This document shows, one piece after another, positions 40,791 through 50,438 of a DNA stretch of 64,000 nt. This DNA is from Aldehydirespirator sp963662645 (lineage in GTDB: Bacteria; Actinomycetota; Acidimicrobiia; Acidimicrobiales; Aldehydirespiratoraceae), in the NCBI GenBank assembly GCA_963662645.2, contig OY759762.1, forward strand, positions 3,286,001 to 3,350,000, in the 5' to 3' direction. The number at the start of each line of letters is the position of its first letter. The first letter of the stretch is position 1. The translations under genes and the position numbers were made by a program. The notes under the pieces are model-generated. The model was not told the DNA's origin. It ran no database searches and worked only from the letters and a program-made list of their open reading frames with translations.

Positions 40791-43700
40791 GTGTATCTGA
40801 AGACGCTGACGCTGAAGGGCTTCAAGTCCTTCGCCGAGCCGGCCTCGATCCGCTTGGAGCCGGGGGTCACGGTGGTCGTCGGCCCCAACGGCAGCGGCAA
40901 GTCGAACGTAGTGGACGCGGTGGCCTGGGTTCTGGGCGCCCAGGCGCCGAGCGCGGTGCGTTCCACCCGGATGGACGACGTGATCTTCGCGGGCACGGCC
41001 CACAAGCCTGCACTGGGGCGGGCCGAGGTTTCGTTGACGATCGACAACTCCGACGGAATGCTGCCGATGGCGGCCAGCGAGGTGCGGATCGCCCGCACCC
41101 TGTTCCGCAGCGGCGAGTCGACCTACGCGCTCAACGGCACCCCGTGCCGGCTGCTGGACATCGTCGAGCTGCTCTCGGATACCGGCGTGGGCCGCCAGCA
41201 GCACATGATCGTGTCTCAGAGCCAGATAGACGCCGTGCTCAACGCCCGGCCCGCCGATCGCCGGGTCGTCGTGGAGGAGGCGGCCGGAATCCTCAAGTAT
41301 CGCAAGAGGCGGGAGCGGGCCGAGCGCCGCCTGCTGGCCACCGACGGGGACCTGACCCGGATGAGCGATCTCCTGAGGGAGGTGCGTCGGCGGCTGCGGC
41401 CCCTGCAGAAGCAGGCCGAGGCGGCCAGGCGGCACGCTGATCTGCTGTCCGAGTTGGAGGCGCTGCGGGTGCACTTGGCCGGCCGCGAGATCGCGGCCAT
41501 GCGGGAGCAGTTGCGGCTGCACAAGGAGCGGGGGGCAGCTCAGGCGGCGCGGCAGGCCGACCTGCGAGACGAGCTCGACGATCTGAACGCCGGTGTCGCC
41601 GCCAACGAGCAGCGGCTGGCCCGCCATGGGATGGACGACCACTCGGAGCGCCTGGCCCGCCTCGAGGGGCTCCGGGCCAGAGCGGCCGGACTGGCCGCGG
41701 TGGCCGTCGAGCGCCAGCGGGGCATCGAACACCAAAGGGCCGCCCTCGCCGACCATGATCTGGCCGCGGGACTGCAAGCCGAGTTGGAGCGCGGCCGCAA
41801 AGAGCTCTCCGCGGTCGTGTTGTCGGCCGCGGCCGCCGACTCTGATCGTCTCCGTCTCGAGCGCTTGCAGAAGAGTCTCGAAGCCGACCGGACCGCCTTC
41901 GGGGCCCGGTGGGGCGGCGCGATGGGGTTCGATGCCGGTGCGGCGAGCGAGGCAGCCGGAGCCAGGGGCGAGCTTTCGGCTCTTCAGTCGACGATCGAGC
42001 TCAGCCAGTCGGAGCAGCATCGCCTCGCCGAACGTTTGGAGGAGCTCGAGCGTCGCTGGCGGGTCTTGGCCGGACGGGTCGATGACCACCGCGACGAACT
42101 GGGCCGGCGCAACGACGAGATCGCGGCGCGGCGCGCCGAGATCGCGGCGGCGGAGACCGCTCGAGCCGGTGCCGCCGGCGCGCTGGAGGCCGCGGTCGAG
42201 GCCCGTGCCGAGGCCGAGGGCGACTTGCGGCACTGGACCGCGCGGAGCGAAGCCCTCGCAATGGCCCTCGAAGAGGCTGCCAGACCGGTGCCCGTTGATG
42301 CGCAGGCCGCGACCGATGGCGTCTTGGGGCTGCTGGGCGACCTTGTGGAGGTGGATCCAGGCGTCGAAGCGGCCTTCGCGGCCGCGGCCGGCGACGCCAT
42401 CGGCGCGCTCGTGGTGCGGCAAGCCGCCGCGGCCCGCCGCCTGCTCGACAGCGTCGAGGCCAGCGACGCTGGCGCGGCGGTGATCGCTCTGGAGGGAAAC
42501 GGCTCCGACGGCGCGACCGGTGGGCCGGATCACCAGCTCGGGCTGGCGCCGCTGCGGGGCCGCGTCCGCGCCGCCGATCCGGATGTGGACCGCCTGCTGG
42601 ACGGGTTGCTCGCCTCCACGGCCCTCGTGGAGGGCGATTGGCGCTCTGCGGCCGACATCTGGATGCAGCACCCCGGTGTGGTGGTGGTCACACCGGCTGG
42701 CGACCGGTTGAGCAGCAGAGGCTGGCGACTCGGCGCGCACGGCGCGGCCGGGCTCCGGCCCGCGCTGGCAGAGGCCGAGCAGCGGGTCGAGGCCGCGCGG
42801 GCCGCGCGCGAACGGGCCGATGCGGCCTGCGAAGCGGCCCGGAGCGAACTGGACGAGAGTCGACAAAGAGTCGACCAGATCGCTGTTGGCCTGGCTGCGA
42901 CCGAACGCGCCGCGGTATCGGCGACCGACGCCACCAATCGCGCCGAATCCGATTGTCGTGACCTCGGTACCGCGAGCAGCACGCTGCGCGAGCAATTGAT
43001 GGAGACCTCCCGCCGTCTCGAGGAGGCCGTCGGCAGGCGTGCGCAGATCGAGTCCAGACTGCCCGGGTTGGAGGCCGCGGAGGCCCAGGCCCACCGGCGG
43101 AGCCGCGAGGCGGCCGAGGCCCGCGCCGACCTCGACCGGCGCGTGTCCGAGGTGGCGCTGATGGCGGCCGAGCAGAGCGCAACCGATGCCGGGCTGGAGC
43201 AGCGCCAGCAGATGCTGCAAGCCCGGGTGACGGAATTGGAGGACCGGCTGGCTCGCCACCGCGCTTCGCGGGCCGCAGCCGAGGATCGCATGGCCGGGCT
43301 GGAGCGCGAGGCGACGGTGCTCGACACACTCAGACGAGCGGTGGAGGAGCGGACCGGAATCCTGAACGCGGGCCTTGCCGAGATCCGGGAGGTGCGCCGC
43401 AGGCACTCCGAGGAGGTCCGGGCCCTGGCCGCCAGTCTCGACGACCTGCGGCGCCGGCATGCCGACGCCGAGAGCCGCTACGAGACGCTGCGCCAGGCCG
43501 AGAACCGCCGTGACATCGAGGAGGCGGAGCTGCGCACCCTTTTGCAGGGCGCGGTCGAGCGCCTGCGCGACGCCTACGGCCTGTCCCCGCAACAGGCGGC
43601 CGAGGTGCCGTTGCCGGAACTGCCCGAAGGGCTCGACCCCGACCAGCGGGTGGATCAGCTGACCACCGAGTTGGAGATAATGGGTCCCGTCAATCCCCTG

Positions 43701-44282
43701 GCTCTGGCCGAGTACGACGAGCTCTACGAGCGTCACGAGTTGCTGAGCGGCCAGATGGACGACATCCGGGCGGCCCGCAAGGACCTCAACCGGGTGATCC
43801 GGTCGATCGACGGCGAGATCAAGACCGTGTTCAGCTCGGCCTTCGTCGATGTGGCCGCAAATTTCGAGCTGCTGTTCGAGGCGCTGTTCCCGGGCGGCGA
43901 GGGCCGCCTCAGCCTCACCGACCCCGATGACCTGCTCGACACCGGAATCGAGATCTCGGCCAAGCCGTCAGGCAAGAACGTGAAGAGGCTGTCGCTGCTC
44001 TCGGGCGGGGAGCGGACCTTGGCCGCACTGGCCTTCCTGTTCGCAGTGTTCCGCAGCCGGCCTTCGCCCTTCTATGTGATGGACGAGGTGGAGGCCGCTC
44101 TCGACGATGTGAACCTCCATCGCTTCTTGAAGCTCATAGACGAGTTTCGCACCGATGCACAGCTCGTGATCGTCACCCACCAGAAGCGGACTATGGAGGC
44201 CGCAGACTGCCTGCAAGGGGTCTCGATGAAGCCGGGAGGCTCCTCCATGGTCGTGTCCGAGCGCGTCTCCGACGCCGCCTGA
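40791..44282 (+). CDS. smc: Chromosome segregation ATPase SMC
   Basis: 1163 residues. Walker A GPNGSGKSNVVDA is near residue 31. Two long coiled coils (about 170-490 and 670-1000, Arg/Glu/Ala-rich) flank a hinge region around 510-650. The head ends with LSGGERTLAALAFLF near 1070 and the Walker B YVMDEVEAALDDVN. SMC dimers with ScpAB compact and separate chromosomes. The GTG start fits both the conserved MYLKTLTLKGFKSFA and the promoter. Confidence 0.96.
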   Translation: MYLKTLTLKGFKSFAEPASIRLEPGVTVVVGPNGSGKSNVVDAVAWVLGAQAPSAVRSTRMDDVIFAGTAHKPALGRAEVSLTIDNSDGMLPMAASEVRIARTLFRSGESTYALNGTPCRLLDIVELLSDTGVGRQQHMIVSQSQIDAVLNARPADRRVVVEEAAGILKYRKRRERAERRLLATDGDLTRMSDLLREVRRRLRPLQKQAEAARRHADLLSELEALRVHLAGREIAAMREQLRLHKERGAAQAARQADLRDELDDLNAGVAANEQRLARHGMDDHSERLARLEGLRARAAGLAAVAVERQRGIEHQRAALADHDLAAGLQAELERGRKELSAVVLSAAAADSDRLRLERLQKSLEADRTAFGARWGGAMGFDAGAASEAAGARGELSALQSTIELSQSEQHRLAERLEELERRWRVLAGRVDDHRDELGRRNDEIAARRAEIAAAETARAGAAGALEAAVEARAEAEGDLRHWTARSEALAMALEEAARPVPVDAQAATDGVLGLLGDLVEVDPGVEAAFAAAAGDAIGALVVRQAAAARRLLDSVEASDAGAAVIALEGNGSDGATGGPDHQLGLAPLRGRVRAADPDVDRLLDGLLASTALVEGDWRSAADIWMQHPGVVVVTPAGDRLSSRGWRLGAHGAAGLRPALAEAEQRVEAARAARERADAACEAARSELDESRQRVDQIAVGLAATERAAVSATDATNRAESDCRDLGTASSTLREQLMETSRRLEEAVGRRAQIESRLPGLEAAEAQAHRRSREAAEARADLDRRVSEVALMAAEQSATDAGLEQRQQMLQARVTELEDRLARHRASRAAAEDRMAGLEREATVLDTLRRAVEERTGILNAGLAEIREVRRRHSEEVRALAASLDDLRRRHADAESRYETLRQAENRRDIEEAELRTLLQGAVERLRDAYGLSPQQAAEVPLPELPEGLDPDQRVDQLTTELEIMGPVNPLALAEYDELYERHELLSGQMDDIRAARKDLNRVIRSIDGEIKTVFSSAFVDVAANFELLFEALFPGGEGRLSLTDPDDLLDTGIEISAKPSGKNVKRLSLLSGGERTLAALAFLFAVFRSRPSPFYVMDEVEAALDDVNLHRFLKLIDEFRTDAQLVIVTHQKRTMEAADCLQGVSMKPGGSSMVVSERVSDAA

Positions 44283-44355
44283 GCGACCGGCCGGGCGGGC
44301 CGGGGGTGCCGGCCGGTCGTCCCTCGCCGCTCAGGTATCTCTCACCGGTACGGCC

Positions 44356-44361
44356 TAGCTT
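44356..44361 (+). promoter_or_regulatory. -10 box TAGCTT of the HtrA-like gene
   Basis: TAGCTT ends 9 bases before the ATG at 44371. Confidence 0.35.
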
Positions 44362-44370
44362 TGGGGTGCG

Positions 44371-45711
44371 ATGCAGGATCCCGACACCGTCAGGCGGACC
44401 GCGGTGGTCAGGCCGCCGGAAGCCGGTTCCGCGATCTCGCGAGCAGCCCCAGCGGCTCGACGGCCTGCGTGGCGGGTCGCCGCGGCGGCCATCCTGGCGT
44501 GTCTGGTTCTCGTCGCCGGAACCAGCCTCGGAGTGATTCTGTCCGATGCCCCGCAGGACGAGGGGCCCGCCCCGGGGCTGAGACCGGCCTCGCCCGATGA
44601 GGTCGCCGCGCTCGACGGTTCCGGGGCGCCCGCGGACGACGAGCAGTCGGCCGTCGAGCAGCCCGCCGTCGAGCAGCTCGCGGCTGGCGAAGCACAGGGC
44701 GGCGAACCTTCGGGAGACGGCGAGGCAGCAACCTCGGACGGGCCGGCCGGCGCTTCGGCCGAGCTGGCGCCGGATCCCACCGTCCAGCAGTATCCCGCGC
44801 CCACCGTCTCCGAGGAGCCGGTGGTGGCCGTGGCTGAGGCGCTCAGCCCGTCCGTGGTGCTCGTCGAGGTCGGGTCGCCGGGATCGCAAGTCGGATTCGG
44901 TCTGGGCTCGGGAATCGTGTGGGATGCGCAGAACGGGTACGTCGTCACCAACCAGCACGTCGTCGAAGGTGCCAGCGAGGTGGTTGTCACGTTGTCGGAC
45001 GGCACCCGCCTCGGCGGTGAGGTCGTCGGTGGGTCCTCCGGGCACGACGTGGCGGTGGTACGGGTCGATCCGCAGGCCGCTGAACTGGTGGCCGCCACCT
45101 TCGCGCCGGCCTCGTCGGTGCGGGTGGGCCAGCTGGCGGTGGCCATCGGCAGCCCCCTCGGCCTGGCCGGCACGGTGACCGCGGGGATCGTGAGCGCGGT
45201 GAGGATCCAGGTCCAGGGCGGTGCCGACCCGAACTCGCCGGTGCCGGTGGAGATGATCCAGACCGACGCCGCCATCAACCGCGGCAACTCCGGCGGTGCC
45301 CTGGCCGACTGGCAGGGCCGGGTCATCGGGATGAACACGATGATCCAGACCACCACGGGCGGCAGCATCGGTCTGGGCTTCGCCGTTCCCAGCGACACCG
45401 TCGATCTGATCGCCACCCGCATCATCAACGGGGAGTCGCTGGAGCTCGGATATCTCGGCATCAGCGGCCAGGCCGGCGAGGGCGACGACGTGGGAGTGGT
45501 AGTGGCCGAAGTCCTGCCCGGATCCCCGGCCGACGAGGCCGGGCTGATGGCCGGCGACGTGATCATCAGCCTCGACGACGAGCCCATGTACGACATAACG
45601 GAGCTCTCGGCGGCCATCAAGCTGCGCCGGCCCGGTGAGACGGTCGAGTTGACGATCAGGCGAGGCGGCGACCTCTACGTCGCCACCGCCGTGCTGGACG
45701 CGCTGGGATGA
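44371..45711 (+). CDS. HtrA/DegP-like membrane-anchored serine protease with PDZ domain
   Basis: 446 residues. A basic N terminus is followed by one transmembrane segment (about 35-57), then an acidic Ala/Glu/Gly linker to about residue 145. The trypsin-like domain has its triad at His196 (TNQHVV), Asp226 (GHDVAVV) and Ser307 (RGNSGGAL). The PDZ domain covers about 350-440 (GYLGI, then GSPADEAGL). It probably degrades damaged proteins outside the membrane. It is placed between smc and ftsY with its own promoter; a repeat fragment follows. Confidence 0.92.
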   Translation: MQDPDTVRRTAVVRPPEAGSAISRAAPAARRPAWRVAAAAILACLVLVAGTSLGVILSDAPQDEGPAPGLRPASPDEVAALDGSGAPADDEQSAVEQPAVEQLAAGEAQGGEPSGDGEAATSDGPAGASAELAPDPTVQQYPAPTVSEEPVVAVAEALSPSVVLVEVGSPGSQVGFGLGSGIVWDAQNGYVVTNQHVVEGASEVVVTLSDGTRLGGEVVGGSSGHDVAVVRVDPQAAELVAATFAPASSVRVGQLAVAIGSPLGLAGTVTAGIVSAVRIQVQGGADPNSPVPVEMIQTDAAINRGNSGGALADWQGRVIGMNTMIQTTTGGSIGLGFAVPSDTVDLIATRIINGESLELGYLGISGQAGEGDDVGVVVAEVLPGSPADEAGLMAGDVIISLDDEPMYDITELSAAIKLRRPGETVELTIRRGGDLYVATAVLDALG

Positions 45712-45721
45712 CGCAGCTCGC

Positions 45722-45750
45722 GCGGTCGCTCGCCTATTCGCTCGGCCTCT
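45722..45750 (+). repeat. Dispersed element, copy B (end fragment)
   Basis: TCGCTCGCCTATTCGCTCGG and flanks match the last 29 bases of copy C almost exactly. It lies between the HtrA-like gene and ftsY, 13 bases before the ftsY ATG. Confidence 0.65.
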
Positions 45751-45763
45751 TGACGGGGTTGGC

Positions 45764-46852
45764 ATGACGTTGCTCATCGTTGCCTGCCTGGTCGCGCTGG
45801 CGGCCGCGCTGGTGGTCGCGGCCATCGTCGTGCTCAGACGACGCCGGTCGCGGGCCCCTGGTGCCGGCGACGGTGCGACCGTGCTGGGCGAGGCCGCCGA
45901 TCGGGTGATCGATCGGCTGGCCGACCGGGCTGCTGGAGCCGCCGACGTTTCCGCCCCCTCGCTGCGCGACCGCCTGTCGCGGGCCCGCACCGCGCTGGCG
46001 GGGCCGCTGGCCGACGCGCTGGAGCGGGCCTCGGTCTCCGAAGCAGCCTGGACCGAGGTGACCGAAGCTCTGATCAGGGCCGACGTAGGGTTGGCGACCA
46101 GTTCCGAGATCGTGGACGCGGCCCGGTCGCGGGCCGGAGCCGCCCGAGACGACCCCGCCGCGGCGAGGGCCGCGCTGCAGGCCGAACTGCGCGAGCGGCT
46201 CGGAGGCTTCGACCGTTCGCTGGCCCGTCGCGGCGACGGAGAGCGCCCGTCGGTGTGGCTGTTCGTCGGGGTCAACGGCACGGGAAAGACCACCACCATC
46301 GGCAAGCTGGCCAAGCGCGAGGCCGACGCTGGCGCCCGGGTGGTGCTGGCCGCGGGCGACACCTTCCGCGCCGCGGCCTCGGACCAGCTCGCCATGTGGG
46401 CGGAGCGTTCCTCGGCGCACATCGTGCGGGGTTCTGCCAGTGCCGATCCCGCGTCGGTGGTGTACGACGCGGTGGAGTCGGCCGCGGCCCGCGGGGCGGA
46501 TCTCGTGCTGGCCGACACGGCCGGGAGGTTCCACACCGAGCACAATCTCATGGCCGAGCTGCAGAAGGTGCGGCGAGTGGCCGACAAGGGAGCAGGCGCC
46601 GTCACCGAGACCCTTCTGGTGCTCGATGCCACCACTGGCCAGAACGGCCTGGCCCAGGCCCGGCAGTTCACCGATGCCGTGGACGTCACCGGGGTGGTGC
46701 TCACCAAGCTCGACGGCTCGGCCAAGGGCGGGATCGTGGTGGCTGTTCAGGTCGAGCTCGGAGTACCGGTGAAGCTCGTCGGAGTCGGCGAGGGAATCTC
46801 GGACCTGGTGCCCTTCGATACCGCGGAGTTCGTGGACGCCCTGTTCGCCTAA
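45764..46852 (+). CDS. ftsY: Signal recognition particle receptor FtsY
   Basis: 362 residues. An N-terminal transmembrane helix (2-24) followed by RRRRSR anchors it; the long acidic A domain of E. coli FtsY is absent. The NG domain has GVNGTGKTTTIGKLA (P-loop), DTFRAAASDQL, DTAGRFHTEHNLM and LTKLDGSAKGG. It docks ribosome-SRP complexes at the membrane. GTGs or ATGs further in are unlikely given the membrane helix. The start lies 13 bases after repeat fragment B, whose sequence may affect its leader. Confidence 0.95.
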   Translation: MTLLIVACLVALAAALVVAAIVVLRRRRSRAPGAGDGATVLGEAADRVIDRLADRAAGAADVSAPSLRDRLSRARTALAGPLADALERASVSEAAWTEVTEALIRADVGLATSSEIVDAARSRAGAARDDPAAARAALQAELRERLGGFDRSLARRGDGERPSVWLFVGVNGTGKTTTIGKLAKREADAGARVVLAAGDTFRAAASDQLAMWAERSSAHIVRGSASADPASVVYDAVESAAARGADLVLADTAGRFHTEHNLMAELQKVRRVADKGAGAVTETLLVLDATTGQNGLAQARQFTDAVDVTGVVLTKLDGSAKGGIVVAVQVELGVPVKLVGVGEGISDLVPFDTAEFVDALFA

Positions 46853-46862
46853 GAGCGCGCGC

Positions 46863-46988
46863 AAATAGGTGAGGCCGCCTCGCGGTGCAACGTTGCGCTT
46901 CCCGCTCTTGTTCGCTGCGCTCACGGGGCCGCTCGGGCCACGGCCTCGCCCGTATGGGGCGGATTCGCTCGCCTATTCGCTCGGCCTC
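46863..46988 (+). repeat. Dispersed element, copy C (full length)
   Basis: It fills most of the ftsY-ffh gap, from AATAGGTGAGGCCG to CGCCTATTCGCTCGGCCTC. The ends are inverted relatives (AATAGGTGA against AATAGGCGA on the other strand). The core TTCCCGCTCTTGTTCGCTGC, GGGCCACGGCCTCGCCCGTA matches copy E almost base for base in inverse orientation. Confidence 0.85.
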
Positions 46989-47003
46989 TAAAGCCAGAAT
47001 CGG

Positions 47004-47009
47004 TAGGGT
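47004..47009 (+). promoter_or_regulatory. -10 box TAGGGT of ffh
   Basis: TAGGGT ends 9 bases before the ffh ATG and just after repeat copy C. Confidence 0.45.
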
Positions 47010-47018
47010 GGCTCGGCC

Positions 47019-48491
47019 ATGTTCGACACGCTGACCAGCCGTTTCGAGTCCGTCTTCTCCAGGCTGCGGGGCCGGGGACGGCTTTCCGCGGAGGATGTCG
47101 ACACCGCTCTGCGGGAGATCCGGGTTGCCCTGCTCGAGGCCGACGTCAATCTCGACGTGGTCACGAGCCTCACAGGGCGGATCCGGGAGCGAGCCGTCGG
47201 CGAGGAGCTCTCCCGGGCGCTCAACCCCGCCCAGCAGGTGGTGAAGATCGTGCTCTCCGAGCTCACCGCGAGCCTGGGGGGTGAGCGACTGGCCATCACC
47301 TATGCGTCGAAGCCGCCGACCGTGATCCTGCTGGCCGGTCTGCAAGGGTCAGGCAAGACCACCAATGCGGCCAAGCTGGCCCAATGGTTCCTGCGCCAGG
47401 GCCGCAGCCCGCTGCTGGTCGGCGCCGACCTTCAGCGCCCCGCCGCCGTCGAGCAGCTCCGCACTCTGGGCGAGCGCGCTGGCGTGCCTGTGTTCAGTCA
47501 CCCCCGCAGCCCGGTCAAGGCGGCCTCGGCCTCATTGGCCGAGGCGGCCCGCACGGGCCGTGATGTGGTAATCGTCGACACCGCCGGACGCCTGGCCATC
47601 GACGCCGAGATGATGGACCAGGCGCGCCGGATCTCCAAGGCGACCAAGCCCCATTACACGTTCCTGGTGGTGGACGCCACCATCGGCCAGGACGCGGTGA
47701 ACTCGGCCAGGGCCTTCCACGACACTCTGGCCCTCGACGGTGTGATCCTCACGAAGCTGGACGGCGATGCCCGGGGCGGTGCTGCACTGTCGGTGAAGGA
47801 GGTGGTGGGGCGGCCCATCGCCTTCGCCTCGGTCGGCGAGAAGCTGGAGGACTTCGAGCCGTTCCATCCCGACCGTCTCGCCAGCCGCATCCTGGGGATG
47901 GGCGACGTCGAGACGCTGATCGACAAGGCTGAGGCCGCCTTCGAGGCCGAGCAGGCCGAAGAGACGGCGTCTCGCCTGCTCGAGGGAACGTTCACCTTCG
48001 ACGACTTCCTGTCCACGATGCAGCAGGTTCTGGGCATGGGCAACCTGCGCAGCATCCTCGGCATGATGCCGGGCATGCCGAAGGAGCTGCGGGGCGCCGA
48101 CATCGACGAGAGCCGCATCGGCCGCATCACCGGCATGATCCATTCAATGACGCCGGCCGAGCGCGCCGAGCCCGACATCATCGACGCCTCACGCCGCCAG
48201 CGCATCGCAGCCGGATCCGGCTGCCGCCCGGCCGACGTCAAGGCACTGGTCGATCAGTTCAAGCAGATGCGTTCGGCGATGAGGGGCCTCGGCGGGCTCG
48301 GCGGCAGGCGGGGAGCGGCCGCGCCAAGGCCTGGATCGTCCGGGCAGGCGGGACGCTCGAACCGCAAATCGTCCGCTTCCAAGCGGCGCGGCACCGGCGG
48401 CCGCACCACGCCCAAGGGGCCGGTGCCCATCTCCAAGGCGCCACTGACCCTTCCAGGGTTGGAAAAGGGTGACTGGCCCGGGTTGAATTGA
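47019..48491 (+). CDS. ffh: Signal recognition particle protein Ffh
   Basis: 490 residues. The N domain (1-90) is followed by the GTPase G domain with GLQGSGKTTNAAKLA, DLQRPAAVEQL, DTAGRLAIDAEMM and TKLDGDARGG, and the methionine-rich M domain from about 300 (GNLRSILGMMPGMPK), which binds 4.5S RNA and signal peptides. The tail is rich in Gly/Arg/Lys. It works with FtsY in membrane targeting. Confidence 0.96.
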   Translation: MFDTLTSRFESVFSRLRGRGRLSAEDVDTALREIRVALLEADVNLDVVTSLTGRIRERAVGEELSRALNPAQQVVKIVLSELTASLGGERLAITYASKPPTVILLAGLQGSGKTTNAAKLAQWFLRQGRSPLLVGADLQRPAAVEQLRTLGERAGVPVFSHPRSPVKAASASLAEAARTGRDVVIVDTAGRLAIDAEMMDQARRISKATKPHYTFLVVDATIGQDAVNSARAFHDTLALDGVILTKLDGDARGGAALSVKEVVGRPIAFASVGEKLEDFEPFHPDRLASRILGMGDVETLIDKAEAAFEAEQAEETASRLLEGTFTFDDFLSTMQQVLGMGNLRSILGMMPGMPKELRGADIDESRIGRITGMIHSMTPAERAEPDIIDASRRQRIAAGSGCRPADVKALVDQFKQMRSAMRGLGGLGGRRGAAAPRPGSSGQAGRSNRKSSASKRRGTGGRTTPKGPVPISKAPLTLPGLEKGDWPGLN

Positions 48492-48529
48492 CCCTTCGCA
48501 TAGCCACCTAGAAGATCAGAGGACTCACA

Positions 48530-48844
48530 TTGGCCGTCAAGTTGCGCCTCATGCGGATGGGGAAGAAGAAGCAGCCCACCTACCGCGTTGTGGCGACAGA
48601 CTCCCGCGCGCCCCGCAACGGGCGCTTCATCGAGATAATCGGGTTCTATGAGCCCCGCCAGGACCCGTCGGTGGTGCGGATCGACAACGAGCGGGCCCTG
48701 CACTGGCTACGCCACGGCGCCCAGCCCACCGAGCGGGTGGAGAAGCTGCTGAAGATCAGCGGTGCCTGGGAGACCTTCCGCGGGCCCGATTCCGCCGACG
48801 TCAAGACGGCAGGAGCGGACATCTCGGAGGAGGGCGGCTCGTGA
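48530..48844 (+). CDS. rpsP: 30S ribosomal protein S16
   Basis: 104 residues from a TTG; LAVKLRLMRMGKKKQPTYRV is the universal S16 start, and AGAGGAC lies upstream. GFYEP and the later ALHWLRHGAQPT are conserved. First gene of the rpsP-khpA-rimM-trmD-rplS group. The stop overlaps the khpA GTG. Confidence 0.96.
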   Translation: MAVKLRLMRMGKKKQPTYRVVATDSRAPRNGRFIEIIGFYEPRQDPSVVRIDNERALHWLRHGAQPTERVEKLLKISGAWETFRGPDSADVKTAGADISEEGGS

Positions 48845-49095
48845 GCGATCTGGCCCCCACCGCCGAGGCGATGTGCCGCTACGTGGTCACCAGCATCGTG
48901 GATGACGCCGACGCGGTGCAGATCACCGCGACCTCGTCGGGGACCGACGCGGTGCGCCTGGACGTCCGCGTCGCCCAGGGCGAGATGGGCCGGGTGATCG
49001 GCAAGCGAGGCCGTGTCGCACACGCCATCCGTACCGTCGTGCGCGCCGCCGGGTCCCGCGACGATGTGGACATCGAGGTCGAGTTCGTCGACTGA
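48841..49095 (+). CDS. khpA: KH-domain RNA-binding protein KhpA
   Basis: 84 residues from a GTG overlapping rpsP. The KH loop GRVIGKRGRVAHAIRT and a preceding VRLDVRVAQGE strand are typical of KhpA (YlqC), an RNA-binding protein of Gram-positives found between rpsP and rimM. Confidence 0.93.
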   Translation: MSDLAPTAEAMCRYVVTSIVDDADAVQITATSSGTDAVRLDVRVAQGEMGRVIGKRGRVAHAIRTVVRAAGSRDDVDIEVEFVD

Positions 49096-49594
49096 TTCCT
49101 CCGGCTCGTCCGGGGCCGAGTCCGCGCCCCTGCTCGAGATAGGCCGCGTCGGGCGGCCCCACGGCACTGGCGGCGAGGTCACGGTGACTCTGGTCTCCAA
49201 CCGGCCCGAGCGCCTGGCGCCGGGATCGGAACTGCAGACCGATGCGGGGACGCTCCAGGTGGTTGCGGCCCGGCCCCACAGCCGACGCCACCTCGTGAAG
49301 TTTGCCGGCATCGACGGCCGGGAGAAGGCAGAGGCCCTTCGGGGATTGGTGCTGCGAGCGGCACCGATTGCCGACCCCGACGAACTGTGGGTCCATGAGC
49401 TGATCGGAGCGCGGGTGGTGGAGGTGTCCGGCGCGGACCGGGGCCGCGTGGCCTCCGTCGTGGCCAATCCGGCCGGCGATCTTCTCGAACTCGTCGACGG
49501 CACTCTCGTGCCGCTGCGCTTCGTGGTCGATTCGGTGCCGGGCGAGCGCATAGAGGTGGACGTTCCCGATGGGCTCTTCGAGACAGCATCGTGA
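49064..49594 (+). CDS. rimM: 16S rRNA processing protein RimM
   Basis: Conserved RimM sequence begins near 49131 (LEIGRVGRPHGTGGEV) and runs to a PRC-barrel end with PLRFVVDSV and IEVDVPDGL. The only standard start in frame before that is the ATG at 49064, inside khpA, giving 176 residues with a Ser-rich non-conserved lead; a CTG near 49131 is an alternative. It assists 30S assembly by binding S19. The stop overlaps the trmD GTG. Confidence 0.9.
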   Translation: MWTSRSSSSTDSSGSSGAESAPLLEIGRVGRPHGTGGEVTVTLVSNRPERLAPGSELQTDAGTLQVVAARPHSRRHLVKFAGIDGREKAEALRGLVLRAAPIADPDELWVHELIGARVVEVSGADRGRVASVVANPAGDLLELVDGTLVPLRFVVDSVPGERIEVDVPDGLFETAS

Positions 49595-50346
49595 GTTTCC
49601 GCATCGACATCTTCACGATCTTTCCGGACTTGGTGGAGACCATGGCCTCGGCCTCCGTCATCGGGCGGGCTCGCACGGCCGGCACGCTCGACGTGAGGGT
49701 CCACGATCTCAGGATGGCCGCCACCGACCGCCATCGGAGCGTCGATGACGCCCCCTTCGGTGGGGGAGCGGGGATGGTGATGATGCCCCAGCCGCTGTTC
49801 GACGCGGTGGAGGCGGTCGAGCCGCCCCGACCGCTGTTGTACCTCTCGCCCGCGGGCCGTCGCTTCGACCAGGCCATGGCAGGCGAACTGGCCTCCGGGT
49901 CCGGGTTCTCGATGCTCTGCGGGCGGTACGAGGGTGTCGACGAGCGAGTCTGTGAGCACCTAGTCGACGGCGAGGTCTCGGTCGGCGATGTGGTGCTGGC
50001 CGGTGGGGAGTCGGCGGCGCTGGTAGTGCTAGAGGCCGTGGGTCGGTGCGTGCCCGGTGTGCTCGCCAACGAGGCCTCCACATTCGAGGAGTCCTTTGGC
50101 GACGGGCTGCTGGAGTACCCGCAGTACACCCGGCCGGCGAACTTCCGGGGCTGGTCCGTGCCCGAGGTGCTGCTGTCGGGCGACCACGGGCGGGTGGCCC
50201 GCTGGCGTCGGGCGCAATCGCTGGCCCGCACCATCGAGCGCCGTCCCGACCTGATCGAGGGCCGCGGCGGGCTCAGCGACGAGGAGCGGGAGTTGCTGGC
50301 GGCCCACGGCTTCGACCCATCGACGGGCCGGGCGAAGGGGGCGTAG
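49591..50346 (+). CDS. trmD: tRNA (guanine37-N1)-methyltransferase
   Basis: 251 residues from a GTG overlapping rimM. TrmD marks are RIDIFTIFPDL, DDAPFGGGAGMVM, the trefoil-knot SAM site LCGRYEGVDERV and VGDVVLAGGE, then RPANFRGWSVPEVLLSGDH. It methylates G37 next to the tRNA anticodon to prevent frameshifting. Confidence 0.96.
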   Translation: MSFRIDIFTIFPDLVETMASASVIGRARTAGTLDVRVHDLRMAATDRHRSVDDAPFGGGAGMVMMPQPLFDAVEAVEPPRPLLYLSPAGRRFDQAMAGELASGSGFSMLCGRYEGVDERVCEHLVDGEVSVGDVVLAGGESAALVVLEAVGRCVPGVLANEASTFEESFGDGLLEYPQYTRPANFRGWSVPEVLLSGDHGRVARWRRAQSLARTIERRPDLIEGRGGLSDEERELLAAHGFDPSTGRAKGA

Positions 50347-50390
50347 AGGCATTCGGCCCTGGCACTGGTGGAGGCAGGGACCGGCAGTCG

Positions 50391-50396
50391 TAGACT
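50391..50396 (+). promoter_or_regulatory. Possible -10 box TAGACT of rplS
   Basis: TAGACT lies 43 bases before the rplS ATG and would give a leader of about 36 bases with a GAGCGGAG ribosome site. Confidence 0.35.
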
Positions 50397-50438
50397 CGCT
50401 CGGCCCGGCCGGCGTGGCCGACGTGAGCGGAGACGACC

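Noticed and set aside
39792..43736. 1314-codon open frame on the minus strand
   Set aside because: It is the antisense shadow of smc and mutM-like genes; high GC keeps the frame open, and its composition shows no known domain.
44191..46725. 844-codon minus-strand frame over htrA-like and ftsY
   Set aside because: Antisense shadow of two well-supported genes; Ser/Ala/Arg-rich with no motif.
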